Below are positions 16,445 through 24,688 of a stretch of DNA of 64,000 nt, in pieces (positions within the stretch are counted from its first letter, which is position 1; every line of letters starts with the position of its first letter). The notes beneath the pieces are model-generated. The model was not told where the DNA came from and searched no databases. It saw only the letters and a list, made by a program, of their open reading frames with translations. The position numbers and the translations under genes are program-made. Source of the stretch: Mycobacterium deserti (GTDB lineage Bacteria; Actinomycetota; Actinomycetes; Mycobacteriales; Mycobacteriaceae); NCBI RefSeq assembly GCF_025345615.1, contig NZ_JAODWD010000007.1:1-64000 (forward strand). Direction: 5' to 3'.

Positions 16445-17317
16445 CTAGCCAAGCCTGATATCGGGCACGTGGGCGTGCACGCCTTCTGCTGTTGCACCCA
16501 GCGCTGTCGACAGCTGCCACGCGACCTCGCGGACCCGCGCGCCCATCGCGTCCACGCGCTCGGCGCTCATGCGCACGTCGGGGACTGAGGCGCCGATCGC
16601 CCCGATGACCTTCTGGGTATGGTCGAAGACCGGTGCCGCGACAGCGTAAATACCCATTGTGCGTTGGCCTTTGGACTCGGCGTAGCCGCGCAGGCGGGCC
16701 AGTTCCAGCTCACGTTCGATGGCCACCGGGTCGACGGTCGTCGCAGTCGTGATGTGTTCAATCGGCTCGGCGAGGAAGCGCGTCCACTCCTCCTTCGGGA
16801 AGGCGCACATGATCGCCTTGCCCGGCCCACCGTATGCCAGTCGGATCGGAACACCGATGTCGGTGTAGGTCCTGCGGAGTTCTTGGTGACTTTCGACCTG
16901 GGCGGCCACGATCCGGTGCCCGTCCCCGTGCAGTTCGTGCAGCCCGATCGTCTCGTCGAATTCGTCGCGAAGATCCGACATGAACGGCAGTGCCGCCTCG
17001 CGCAGCGTGCGCGGCATCGCGCCGGAGTTGGCCAGTTGCAACAGGAACGGCCCCAGCCCGTAGCGCTTCGTTCCCGTCTGACGCACCAGGTGGTTCTCCT
17101 GCATGGCGGCGAGCAGGCGATGCACGGTGCTCGTCGACAGGCCCGTCGACCGCGCGAGTTCGCTGATGCCCAATTCCGGCCGACGGCGATCGAAGCAGCG
17201 CAGAATCGCCACAGCCCGGTCGATCGACTGCACACCGTGGCGTCGTTGCACTTCGGCTGGGTTCCCTCCCCCGTCCACGCTCAACATCTTCCCCGGACGT
17301 CGATGACGGCCGCGCAT
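16445..17317 (-). CDS. IclR-family transcriptional regulator of the adjacent carboxylate operon
   Basis: 290 aa. An N-terminal winged helix (about residues 25-85, ISELARSTGLSTSTVHRLL) and a C-terminal IclR effector-binding domain with the usual GGPGKAIMC and YAVAAPVFD segments. IclR regulators typically bind small organic acids. It is divergent from the 12-gene uptake/CoA-transferase operon, with palindromes in the 115-bp gap, so it is the obvious local regulator. An internal ATG at 17287 (MLSVDGG) with GGGGAAG just before it is an alternative start. Confidence 0.92.
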   Translation of the reverse strand: MRGRHRRPGKMLSVDGGGNPAEVQRRHGVQSIDRAVAILRCFDRRRPELGISELARSTGLSTSTVHRLLAAMQENHLVRQTGTKRYGLGPFLLQLANSGAMPRTLREAALPFMSDLRDEFDETIGLHELHGDGHRIVAAQVESHQELRRTYTDIGVPIRLAYGGPGKAIMCAFPKEEWTRFLAEPIEHITTATTVDPVAIERELELARLRGYAESKGQRTMGIYAVAAPVFDHTQKVIGAIGASVPDVRMSAERVDAMGARVREVAWQLSTALGATAEGVHAHVPDIRLG

Positions 17318-17363
17318 CGGGCCGGGTGTTTGCAGGGTGATCCACGTCTCCGGGGGCGCTTGA

Positions 17364-17379
17364 CGTGACTGCGATCACG
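17364..17379. promoter_or_regulatory. Inverted repeat, candidate IclR operator
   Basis: CGTGA-N6-TCACG in the divergent gap, within a possible promoter for the CoA-transferase operon (TTGACG at 17360-17365; TAGGCT-like -10 at 17384). Confidence 0.4.
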
Positions 17380-17410
17380 GTCATAGGCTTTCTGCATAGC
17401 GCACAACGTA

Positions 17411-17425
17411 TCCCACAATGCGGGA
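17411..17425. promoter_or_regulatory. Second palindrome, overlapping the operon ribosome binding site
   Basis: TCCCACAATGCGGGA (arms match in 5 of 6 positions) ends 7 nt before the first operon start codon and could be a second regulator site. Confidence 0.35.
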
Positions 17426-17432
17426 AGGATCA

Positions 17433-18656
17433 ATGCGACCACTCACCGGCTTCCGAATCCTCGACCTGACGCGGTTCCTATCGGGCCCCTACTGCACGAT
17501 GGTTCTCGCCGAGCTGGGCGCGGACGTGATCAAGATCGAACAGCCGGGGTCGGGTGACGACTCGCGGCGGATGGCACCGAAGGTCAACGGCGAGAGCTAT
17601 CCGTTCGCGATGCCCAACCGCAGCAAGCGTTCGGTTGCCATCGACCTCAAGCACGATCGTGGCCGCGAACTGTTCCTCCAGTTGGCCGCGGGTGCCGACC
17701 TGGTGATCGAGAACTTCCGGCCCGGTGTCACCCGACGCCTCGGCATCGACTACGACTCGATGCGCAAGGTGCGCGACGACATCCTGTACTGCTCGATCAG
17801 CGGATTCGGCCAGACCGGCCCGTACCGCGACCGCCCCGGGTTCGACATCATGGCGCAGGGCATCGGCGGATTCCTTCGAATGACCGGGCATCCCGACGGC
17901 AAACCAACCAAGGTCGGCATCGCCATCAACGACATCGCGGCGGGCGCGACGGCGGTCTACTCCATTCTGGCCGCGGAAATGAACCGGCGGCAGTCGGGCG
18001 CAGGCCAGTACATGGACATCTCGCTTGTCGACGCCGGTCTGGCGTGGACGGTGTGGGAATCCGGTGCGTACTTCGGTAACGGCGAGACGCCCGCCCAGAC
18101 GGGAACCAGGCACCGTCGCTCCGCGCCATACCAGGCCTACCGAACCGCCGACGGCTACGTCACGATCGGCGCCAACACCGACCGTCTGTGGTTGCGGTTG
18201 ATCAACGACGTTCTCAAGCGGCCGGACTGGGCCGATGATCCCCGGTTCGTCGACCTGCCCGCACGGATGGCGCACCTCGACGACTTGGAACGTGAAATCG
18301 AAGCGATCACAACGACATTGCCGACCGATGCGTGGGTCGACCGCCTCGATGTGGCGGGTGTTCCCGGCGGACCGGTGTTGACGTACGAGGAGACGCTGGC
18401 CGACCCGCACGTGCAGGAGCGCGGCATGGTCGTCGACATCGAACATCCCATCATCGGACCGATGAAGACCATCGCACCGCCGACGCGTTTCTCCGATCTC
18501 GAGTTCAGCGTGCGGTCACCCGCACCGTGGCTCGGCCAGCACACCGCCTCCGTTCTTGCCGAGCTGGGTGTCGAAAGCGACGAACTGGAGCGACTTTTCA
18601 CCGACGGAACGTTGTATGACGCCCACCCGGAACTGCAGGAAGGACGCACCGCATGA
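17433..18656 (+). CDS. Class III (CaiB/BaiF) CoA-transferase, first copy
   Basis: 407 aa; ATG preceded by GGAAGGA. Class III CoA-transferases move CoA between carboxylic acids without free intermediates, using an aspartate that forms an acyl anhydride: here Asp167 in GIAINDIAAG. Other family landmarks are RILDLTRFLSGPYC, ADVIKIEQPGSGDD, NRSKRSVAIDLK and ENFRPGV. It is the first gene of the carboxylate operon and overlaps the next by ATGA. It probably charges the imported acid with CoA from succinyl-CoA or another donor. A second, more diverged copy sits later in the same operon (23.5 kb). Confidence 0.95.
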   Translation: MRPLTGFRILDLTRFLSGPYCTMVLAELGADVIKIEQPGSGDDSRRMAPKVNGESYPFAMPNRSKRSVAIDLKHDRGRELFLQLAAGADLVIENFRPGVTRRLGIDYDSMRKVRDDILYCSISGFGQTGPYRDRPGFDIMAQGIGGFLRMTGHPDGKPTKVGIAINDIAAGATAVYSILAAEMNRRQSGAGQYMDISLVDAGLAWTVWESGAYFGNGETPAQTGTRHRRSAPYQAYRTADGYVTIGANTDRLWLRLINDVLKRPDWADDPRFVDLPARMAHLDDLEREIEAITTTLPTDAWVDRLDVAGVPGGPVLTYEETLADPHVQERGMVVDIEHPIIGPMKTIAPPTRFSDLEFSVRSPAPWLGQHTASVLAELGVESDELERLFTDGTLYDAHPELQEGRTA

Positions 18657-19435
18657 GCGACGGAATTCTCGTCGAGAGCGACGACGCGATCGCCACGGTC
18701 GTGCTGAACAAGCCCGACAGCCACAACGCGATCTCGCTCGGCATGTATCGCCGTCTTCCCGAGATCTTCGCTGCGCTGGAAGCCGACTCGGCAGTCAAGG
18801 TCGTCGTCGTCAGGGGTGCCGGCACCCGCAGCTTCGCCTCAGGCGCCGACATCAGCGAGTTCGAACAGGTGCGGGGCAACAGCGCGTCGGCCAAGGCCTA
18901 CAACGAGCACGTCGCCGCCGCGGAGCACGCGATCGAGGGGTTCGCCAAACCCACCATCGCGATGGTGCACGGTTACTGCATCGGCGGCGGCTGCGGCATC
19001 GCCCTGGCATGCGACATCCGGTTCGCCGACGAACGGTCCCGGTTCGGCATCACGCCTGCCAAGCTCGGTCTGGTCTACAGCCTCGAGTCGACCAAGCGGC
19101 TCGTCGACGTCGTCGGACCCTCGCGCGCCAAGTGGATCCTCTACTCGGGCCAACACGTCTACGCCGAAGACGCGTTGCGGCTCGGGCTCATCGACGAACT
19201 CCTGCCCGCCGACGACCTCGAGAAGCACACCTACGAGTTCGCAAAGCTCGTCACGACACGCGCGCAGTTCAGCGTGCGGTCGGCCAAGAGGATCGTCGAC
19301 CTGGTGCTCGCCGGCCAGACCGACGACGACGAGGTCACCATCGACATCCGCAACTCGTCCTTCGACACCGAGGATTACGCCGAGGGCGTTCGATCCTTCC
19401 TGGAGAAGCGCCCGCCGAGGTTCACCTGGTCATGA
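18653..19435 (+). CDS. Crotonase-family protein, methylmalonyl-CoA decarboxylase-like
   Basis: 260 aa, ATGA overlap with the gene before. A crotonase fold with oxyanion-hole segments SFASGADISEF and CIGGGCGIALACDI. Both hydratase glutamates are missing: Gly115 stands for Glu144 and Ala136 for Glu164. The segment FGITPAKLGLVYSLESTKRL and the C-terminal tail EDYAEGVRSFLEKRPP resemble YgfG-type (methyl)malonyl-CoA decarboxylases, including a tyrosine (Tyr142) at the equivalent site. A decarboxylase or hydrolase acting on the CoA ester made by the preceding transferase is therefore more likely than a hydratase; this is inference from active-site residues. Confidence 0.85.
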   Translation: MSDGILVESDDAIATVVLNKPDSHNAISLGMYRRLPEIFAALEADSAVKVVVVRGAGTRSFASGADISEFEQVRGNSASAKAYNEHVAAAEHAIEGFAKPTIAMVHGYCIGGGCGIALACDIRFADERSRFGITPAKLGLVYSLESTKRLVDVVGPSRAKWILYSGQHVYAEDALRLGLIDELLPADDLEKHTYEFAKLVTTRAQFSVRSAKRIVDLVLAGQTDDDEVTIDIRNSSFDTEDYAEGVRSFLEKRPPRFTWS

Positions 19436-19884
19436 CCACCACCGATTCTGTTCGTTCGACGCCCGGTCCGGTCGAGGCGGCACAGTATGCGGCTGAAGTC
19501 GCCGCACCCGAGTTCGGCCGCTACTTCCTCATCCACTTCCTGGGATTGTCGATTGGTTATCACGACGACGATCAATCATGCACGGTGACACTGCCTTTCG
19601 CGTCGCACCTCTGCAACGCCGGCGGTGCGATGCACGGCGGTGTGCTGTCGACCGCGCTGGACATCTCGATGGGACATGCGTGCCAGCGGTACCTGTCCGC
19701 GGGCTCGACCATCCAGATGGAGATGCGTTTCCTGCGACCCGTCACCACCGATGTGGTCTGCACCGGTCGCATTTTGCGAGGCGGTCGCCGCATCGTCTCG
19801 CTCGAGTCGCGAATGGTCGACGAGCAGGGACGGCTCGCGGCAGTGGCTTCCGGCTCGTGGTTTCGACACGACGCAACGACCTAA
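19432..19884 (+). CDS. PaaI-type hotdog thioesterase
   Basis: 150 aa, ATGA overlap with the crotonase gene. A single hotdog domain with the PaaI-family core CNAGGAMHGGVLSTALDISMGHA (Asn-x-x-Gly-x-x-His-Gly-Gly) and a typical central strand STIQMEMRFLRPV. Such enzymes hydrolyse acyl-CoA esters in the cytosol, either as a pathway step or to free trapped CoA. In this operon it could release the product acid or rescue CoA from dead-end esters. It is followed by a 28-nt gap and the transporter genes. Confidence 0.9.
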   Translation: MTTTDSVRSTPGPVEAAQYAAEVAAPEFGRYFLIHFLGLSIGYHDDDQSCTVTLPFASHLCNAGGAMHGGVLSTALDISMGHACQRYLSAGSTIQMEMRFLRPVTTDVVCTGRILRGGRRIVSLESRMVDEQGRLAAVASGSWFRHDATT

Positions 19885-19912
19885 ACCCACCCACTCAACG
19901 AGGAGAAACACC

Positions 19913-20893
19913 ATGCGACTGAAAGTCTTGTTGACGACAGTCTTCGCCGTCGTGGCCCTTGTGCTGTCGGCATGTAGCGGCTCCGGCGGAGGTTCCGGCT
20001 CCGCGGAGGACTACCCATCCCAAGACCTCGACTGGACGATCGCGTTCGGACCGGGCGGCGGCAACGACATGATGGCCCGCAAGCTCGTCCAGATCATTCA
20101 GGACGAGAAACTCTACCCCGCCAACATCTCGGTGAAGAACCGCGAGGGCGGCAGTGGGGCGACCGGCTGGGGCTACCTCATGTCCAAAGCCGGTGACCCT
20201 TACAACATTTCGACCACCTCGGGCTCGTTTCTCACCACACCACTTCAATCGGACCCGGGCTGGACGTACAAGGACTTCACCCACGTCGGTCTGATGGCCA
20301 CCGACGACGCGCTGTTACTCGTCGACGGCAAGAGCAACATCAAAACCTTCGAGGATTGGGTCAGCTTCGCCAAGGGCAAGGGCAAGGTCGTTGTCGGCGG
20401 GATCGGCACCGTGAACGTCGACTTCATCCTGCAGTCGCTGATCGCCGAGCACGCCGGCTACGAGATCGAGTACGTGCCCTACAACGAAGAGGGCCAAGTG
20501 CAGACCTCGCTGCTGAGCGGCGCGCTCGACGCGATGGTCTCCAATCCCGGATCGATTCTGGGCCAGGTCGAGGCCAAAGAGATGACACCGTTGCTGTTCA
20601 CCGGCAAGGAGCGCCTCGCAGCGCTGCCCGATATTCCGACGGGCGCCGAGAAGGGAATGGCCGACCTGCCGTCGATGCCGCGCGGCCTGATCTTGCCGCC
20701 CGAGGTGCCGGACTATGCGCGCGACTGGTGGATCAAGACCATGCAGCAAGTGGTCAAGTCCGATCAGTGGACGCAGTACCTGGAGCAGAACTACCTGACC
20801 AAGGACGAACTGTGGGGCGACGACTTCACCGCCTATCTCGAGAAGACCACGGCCGAGTTCGAGACGACGTTGAAGGAGCAGGGAGCGCTGTGA
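19913..20893 (+). CDS. tctC: TctC-type substrate-binding lipoprotein of a tripartite tricarboxylate transporter
   Basis: 326 aa; ATG with strong GAGGAG ribosome site. A lipoprotein signal ends in LSAC-SGSG, so the mature protein is anchored outside the membrane through Cys20. The two-lobed TTT binding protein shows the family features: WTIAFGPGGGNDMMAR near the start, NREGGSGATGWGYL, and VPYNEEGQVQTSLLSGALDAM. It captures a small carboxylate for the TctA/TctB channel encoded next. The substrate cannot be read from sequence. Expression is expected to follow the operon promoter under the IclR regulator. Confidence 0.93.
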   Translation: MRLKVLLTTVFAVVALVLSACSGSGGGSGSAEDYPSQDLDWTIAFGPGGGNDMMARKLVQIIQDEKLYPANISVKNREGGSGATGWGYLMSKAGDPYNISTTSGSFLTTPLQSDPGWTYKDFTHVGLMATDDALLLVDGKSNIKTFEDWVSFAKGKGKVVVGGIGTVNVDFILQSLIAEHAGYEIEYVPYNEEGQVQTSLLSGALDAMVSNPGSILGQVEAKEMTPLLFTGKERLAALPDIPTGAEKGMADLPSMPRGLILPPEVPDYARDWWIKTMQQVVKSDQWTQYLEQNYLTKDELWGDDFTAYLEKTTAEFETTLKEQGAL

Positions 20894-21444
20894 CGGCAAC
20901 CGCACCCCGCTCCGCCCCCGTGAATGTCTCGGCGACACGGGACAACCACAAGATCGACTGGCCCAAGCTGACGTTCCTGGGTGTGCTGCTCGTCGTCTTC
21001 GCCTTCTACACCGAGATGGCGATGGGCATGGAGTGGCGCACCCAGGCGGGCCGGATCGGTCCCGGGTTCTTCCCGCGGATTCTCGGCTTCACCGCCATGG
21101 TGGTTACCCTGGTCGCGGGGGTGCGCGAGATCCTCACGCGCCGTGCGGACAAGACCGTCACACAGGCCGAGGCGGCCGACGAGGCCGCCGAGCCTGACCT
21201 CGGGCGGCATCCGGTCGCCCTGATCGGGTTCGTCATCGCCGCTGCACTGTTCGTCGGCCTGTTCGGCATCCTCGGCGCCGTCCTCGCCGGCGTCCTGTTC
21301 CTGGGTGTGACGCTGTGGTTCCTGGACCCGGAGCACCACATTCGTGCCGTCGTCATCGCCGTCGCAGTACCCGTCCTCTTGTATCTGGCCTTCCAGACCG
21401 GCCTGAACGTAGGTCTGCCGCAGGGCATCCTGCCGCTCGGGTGA
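20890..21444 (+). CDS. tctB: TctB-type small membrane subunit of the TTT transporter
   Basis: 184 aa from a GTG that overlaps the tctC stop (GTGA). Four membrane segments are visible (about 27-47, 62-82, 110-135 and 150-172), matching the small TctB subunit; the signature RIGPGFFPRILGF is present after helix 1. It pairs with the large subunit TctA encoded 8 nt downstream. Slightly longer than average because of the charged linker at about 85-105. Confidence 0.92.
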   Translation: MTATAPRSAPVNVSATRDNHKIDWPKLTFLGVLLVVFAFYTEMAMGMEWRTQAGRIGPGFFPRILGFTAMVVTLVAGVREILTRRADKTVTQAEAADEAAEPDLGRHPVALIGFVIAAALFVGLFGILGAVLAGVLFLGVTLWFLDPEHHIRAVVIAVAVPVLLYLAFQTGLNVGLPQGILPLG

Positions 21445-21452
21445 GGTGAGAC

Positions 21453-23033
21453 ATGACTGAATTGATGACCGGAATAGCCACACTGTGGACGGTGCAGAAC
21501 CTGCTTCTGCTCGTCTTCGGCGTGCTGATCGGGATGATCGTCGGCGTCATTCCCGGCGTCGGACCGTCGGCCGGTCTGGCGATCCTGCTGCCCGTGACCT
21601 TCGGACTCGATCCGACGGGTGCGATCGTGATGTTGGCCGCCGTCTACTACGGCGCGATGTACGGCGGCACGATAACATCCGTGCTGATCAACACGCCGGG
21701 TGAATCCGCCACAGTAGCAAGCACTTTCGACGGATATCCGTTGGCAAAACAGGGCCGCGCCGGGCCCGCGCTGGTGATGGCGGCTCTGGCGTCGTTCGTC
21801 GCGGGCACCATCGGTGCACTGCTCATCACCTTCGCGGCCCCGGCGACCGCCGCGTTCGCCAAGACGTTCGGGCCGCCGGAGTACTTTCTGGTAGTCATCG
21901 CCGGCCTGCTCACCGTCATCGTGATCCTTCGCGGCAACAAGCTTCTCGGCGCCTTGTCGGCCCTCATAGGATTCGCCATCGGAACAATCGGCATCGACAT
22001 CGGCGGCGGTGAGCAGCGATACACCTTCGGCTCGGTCGAATTGATCAACGGCGTCGACTTCATCCCGGTCGCCATCGGACTGTTCGCGGTCGGTGAGGTG
22101 CTGCACACACTATGGCGGGGTGGGCATCTCGAGAAGCTCGAATTCTTCGGAGTTTCTGCGCGCAATCGCGCATTCTGGCCCACCCGCAAAGATCTCCGCG
22201 AGTCGATCGGGCCGACGCTACGGGGGTCGTTCCTCGGCTTCGGTGTCGGCGTCACCCCCGGTGCAGGGGCCACGGTGGCCTCGCTGATGTCCTACAACGT
22301 CGAAAAGTCCGTCTCGCGCACGCCGCAGAAGTTCGGCAAGGGCGCAATGCCCGGCTTGGTGGGTCCCGAAGCGGCCAACAACGCCGCGTCGTCGGGTGCC
22401 ATGGTCCCCCTGCTCACGCTCGGCATCCCCGGCGGCGGCGCCACCGCCGTGCTGCTCGGTGGATTCCTGATGTGGGGTCTGCAGCCCGGTCCGCTGCTGA
22501 TGGAGCAGAACCCAGAGTTCGCGTGGGGGTTGATCGCCAGCATGTTCCTCGGCAACGTGATGCTGTTGTTCGTCAACGTGTTCTGCATCCCGGGGTTCGC
22601 AAGCATCGCACGAGTGCCGTTCCGGGTTCTCGGTCCGATCATCATCGTGCTGTGTGTGCTGGGTACCTTCGCCGTCAACAAGAGTCTCGTCGACGTCCAG
22701 ATCATGCTGGCGTGCGGCGTCCTCGGATTCTTCATGCGGCAGTACGGACTTTCCGCCGCGGCACTTGTCATCGCGCTGGTCCTCGGGCCGCTCGCCGAGG
22801 AGACGCTGCGGCAGACGATGTTGATCTCAGGTGGCGGTCTGGGTGTCTTCGTCGAACGCGGCACGTCGGTGGGAATCCTGGTCTTCATCGTGTTCCTGCT
22901 CACCATCCCGCTGCTCTCCGATCCGGTTCGTCGCGCCGGTCAGCTTGCCCTGCAGAAGGTTTCGTCTCGTCGACGGGCGCAGGCGGCGGCTGCGGCACAG
23001 ACGGGCGACGACAACGACCGCGAACGCGTCTAG
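21453..23033 (+). CDS. tctA: TctA-type large membrane subunit of the TTT transporter
   Basis: 526 aa with 11-12 membrane segments. It carries the duplicated TctA signature: GVIPGVGPSAGLAILLP followed by AVYYGAMYGGTITSVLINTPG in the first half, and GVTPGAGATVASLMSYNVEK with GSGAM-like ASSGAMVPLLTLGIPGGG in the second. These loops form the transport pathway for carboxylates in characterised members. It forms the secondary, ion-driven uptake system with TctB and the TctC lipoprotein. The stop codon is immediately followed by the ATG of the AbrB-type gene. Confidence 0.95.
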   Translation: MTELMTGIATLWTVQNLLLLVFGVLIGMIVGVIPGVGPSAGLAILLPVTFGLDPTGAIVMLAAVYYGAMYGGTITSVLINTPGESATVASTFDGYPLAKQGRAGPALVMAALASFVAGTIGALLITFAAPATAAFAKTFGPPEYFLVVIAGLLTVIVILRGNKLLGALSALIGFAIGTIGIDIGGGEQRYTFGSVELINGVDFIPVAIGLFAVGEVLHTLWRGGHLEKLEFFGVSARNRAFWPTRKDLRESIGPTLRGSFLGFGVGVTPGAGATVASLMSYNVEKSVSRTPQKFGKGAMPGLVGPEAANNAASSGAMVPLLTLGIPGGGATAVLLGGFLMWGLQPGPLLMEQNPEFAWGLIASMFLGNVMLLFVNVFCIPGFASIARVPFRVLGPIIIVLCVLGTFAVNKSLVDVQIMLACGVLGFFMRQYGLSAAALVIALVLGPLAEETLRQTMLISGGGLGVFVERGTSVGILVFIVFLLTIPLLSDPVRRAGQLALQKVSSRRRAQAAAAAQTGDDNDRERV

Positions 23034-23534
23034 ATGAACGTCGGCTCACTGCTGCTCACCGCCGCGGCGGCCCTCCTCGGCGCCGCACTGGCAACGCTCC
23101 TGCATCTGCCTGCCGCGCCACTGCTGGGCGCGATGGTGGGTGTAGCGCTGGTGAACATCTTCACCTCGTCGGCATTCGACTTCGGCTCGGCGGGACGGTG
23201 GATCGTGTATGCCTGTCTCGGTTGGCTTCTGGGCATCGGCGTGAACACCGACACGCTGGCCCAGCTGAAGGCCGCGGCCGTGCCGATCGTCCTGACCGTG
23301 GTGGCGTTTCTGGTCTTCGGACTGGTCGCGGCGTGGCTGCTGTGGAAGTTCACCTCTTTCGACTCGTTGACCGCGTTGTTGGCCACGGCGCCCGGCGGCA
23401 TCGCCCAGATGGGCGCTTTGTCGGCGGGCGCGGGTGCCAACGTTCCGATTGTGCTGACTGTGCACGTCCTGCGGATCACCTCGGTGATCGTGCTGATGAC
23501 GGTCGGCCTGAAACTGATGGGAGGACGCGGGTGA
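23034..23534 (+). CDS. AbrB-type (AmoA-like) membrane protein, single-repeat
   Basis: 166 aa, beginning directly after the tctA stop. About five membrane helices, including PAAPLLGAMVGVALVNIF at the front and LLATAPGGIAQMGALSAGAGANVPIVLTVHVLRI at the back; that last segment is the hallmark of the AbrB/putative ammonia-monooxygenase membrane family. Usual members are near 350 aa with two such repeats; this one holds a single repeat. Proteins of this family often accompany TTT transporters, but their role is unknown; a regulator of transport or a separate carrier is possible. It overlaps the next gene by GTGA. Confidence 0.85.
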   Translation: MNVGSLLLTAAAALLGAALATLLHLPAAPLLGAMVGVALVNIFTSSAFDFGSAGRWIVYACLGWLLGIGVNTDTLAQLKAAAVPIVLTVVAFLVFGLVAAWLLWKFTSFDSLTALLATAPGGIAQMGALSAGAGANVPIVLTVHVLRITSVIVLMTVGLKLMGGRG

Positions 23535-24688
23535 CCGCACGCCGACCGTTGGCCGACCTCCGTGTGGTTGATCTCAGCCGTGCGCTGGCCGGACCGTACG
23601 CCACCATGATGATGGCCGACGCAGGCGCCGACGTCGTGAAGGTCGAACCGCCGGCCGGCGACGACAGCCGCAAGTGGTTGCCGTACGTCGCGCGCAACGG
23701 CGCCAGGGAGTCGGCCTATTACATGAGCGCGAACCGCAACAAGCGCTCTGTGGTTCTCGACCTCAAGACCGGTGAGGGTGCCGACCGGCTGCGGTGGCTG
23801 GCCACCAGCGCCGACGTCCTGGTCGAGAACTACCGACCGGGGGTCCTCGAGCGCCTCGGGCTGGGACTCGATCAGCTCCGGGAGCTCAATCCGAGGCTGG
23901 TCACGTTGTCGATCACCGGGTTCGGCCGCGGCGGCCCCGACGGCAAGCGGCCCGGTTTCGACCAGATCGTGCAGGCGGAGGCGGGGCTGATGACGCTGAC
24001 CGGCGTGCCGGGCGGTTCACCACAACGAGTGGGCATTCCGATCGCCGACATCCTCGCGGGACTGTTCGGTGCTTTCGGAGTGATGTCCGCACTACGCGCC
24101 CGCGAACACACGGGGCGTGGGCAGCACGTCGAAACCTCTTTGCTGGCGGCGGTTGTCGGCGTTCACGTGTTCCACGGCGTCGGCTGGCTCGGCGCAGGCG
24201 TCGAACCGGTGCTGACCGGTAACCGGCATCCGTCGATCGCGCCCTACGGGGTGTTCAGCTGCGTGGACGCCGACATCGTCATCGCCGTCGGAAACGAAAC
24301 GCTGTGGCGCAAGTTCGCGCCGATCGTCGGACTCGATACCGACCGCTCCGACATCGCCACCAACGACGACCGCGTGGCCCGCGCCGACGCGTTGCAGAAG
24401 GAGATCGACACGCTGCTTTCCGACCGTCCCGCCGCGGAGGTGCTCGCTGCCCTGGATGATGCAGGTGTGCCCGCAGGAAGAATTCGAACCGTGCCCGAGG
24501 TCTATGACTGGCAACAGGTCCGCGAATCAATGGTGTTGACGCTGCCCCACCCCACGTTGGGAGACCTCGACGTTCCGGCCTCCCCCCTGCTGTTCTCCGA
24601 CGGCGGTGACCCGCGACGCGAAGCGCCCCCGGCATTGGGGGCCGACCAAACCGACGTGTTCGCCGAGTACGCAGGGGGCGGTCGATGA
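23531..24688 (+). CDS. Class III (CaiB/BaiF) CoA-transferase, second copy
   Basis: 385 aa from GTG overlapping the previous stop. Family landmarks are RVVDLSRALAGPYATMMMADAGADVVKVEPPAGDD in outline, NRNKRSVVLDLK, ENYRPGV and the catalytic Asp173 in GIPIADILAG. It is clearly diverged from the first copy at 17.4 kb, so it is not a recent duplication and may use a different acid or donor, for example transferring CoA onto the pathway product. It overlaps the FAD oxidase gene by ATGA. Confidence 0.94.
   Translation: MTARRPLADLRVVDLSRALAGPYATMMMADAGADVVKVEPPAGDDSRKWLPYVARNGARESAYYMSANRNKRSVVLDLKTGEGADRLRWLATSADVLVENYRPGVLERLGLGLDQLRELNPRLVTLSITGFGRGGPDGKRPGFDQIVQAEAGLMTLTGVPGGSPQRVGIPIADILAGLFGAFGVMSALRAREHTGRGQHVETSLLAAVVGVHVFHGVGWLGAGVEPVLTGNRHPSIAPYGVFSCVDADIVIAVGNETLWRKFAPIVGLDTDRSDIATNDDRVARADALQKEIDTLLSDRPAAEVLAALDDAGVPAGRIRTVPEVYDWQQVRESMVLTLPHPTLGDLDVPASPLLFSDGGDPRREAPPALGADQTDVFAEYAGGGR

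Noticed and set aside
22112..23530. Upstream extension of the second CoA-transferase across tctA
   Set aside because: Would overlap two well-supported genes; homology begins at the GTG at 23531.
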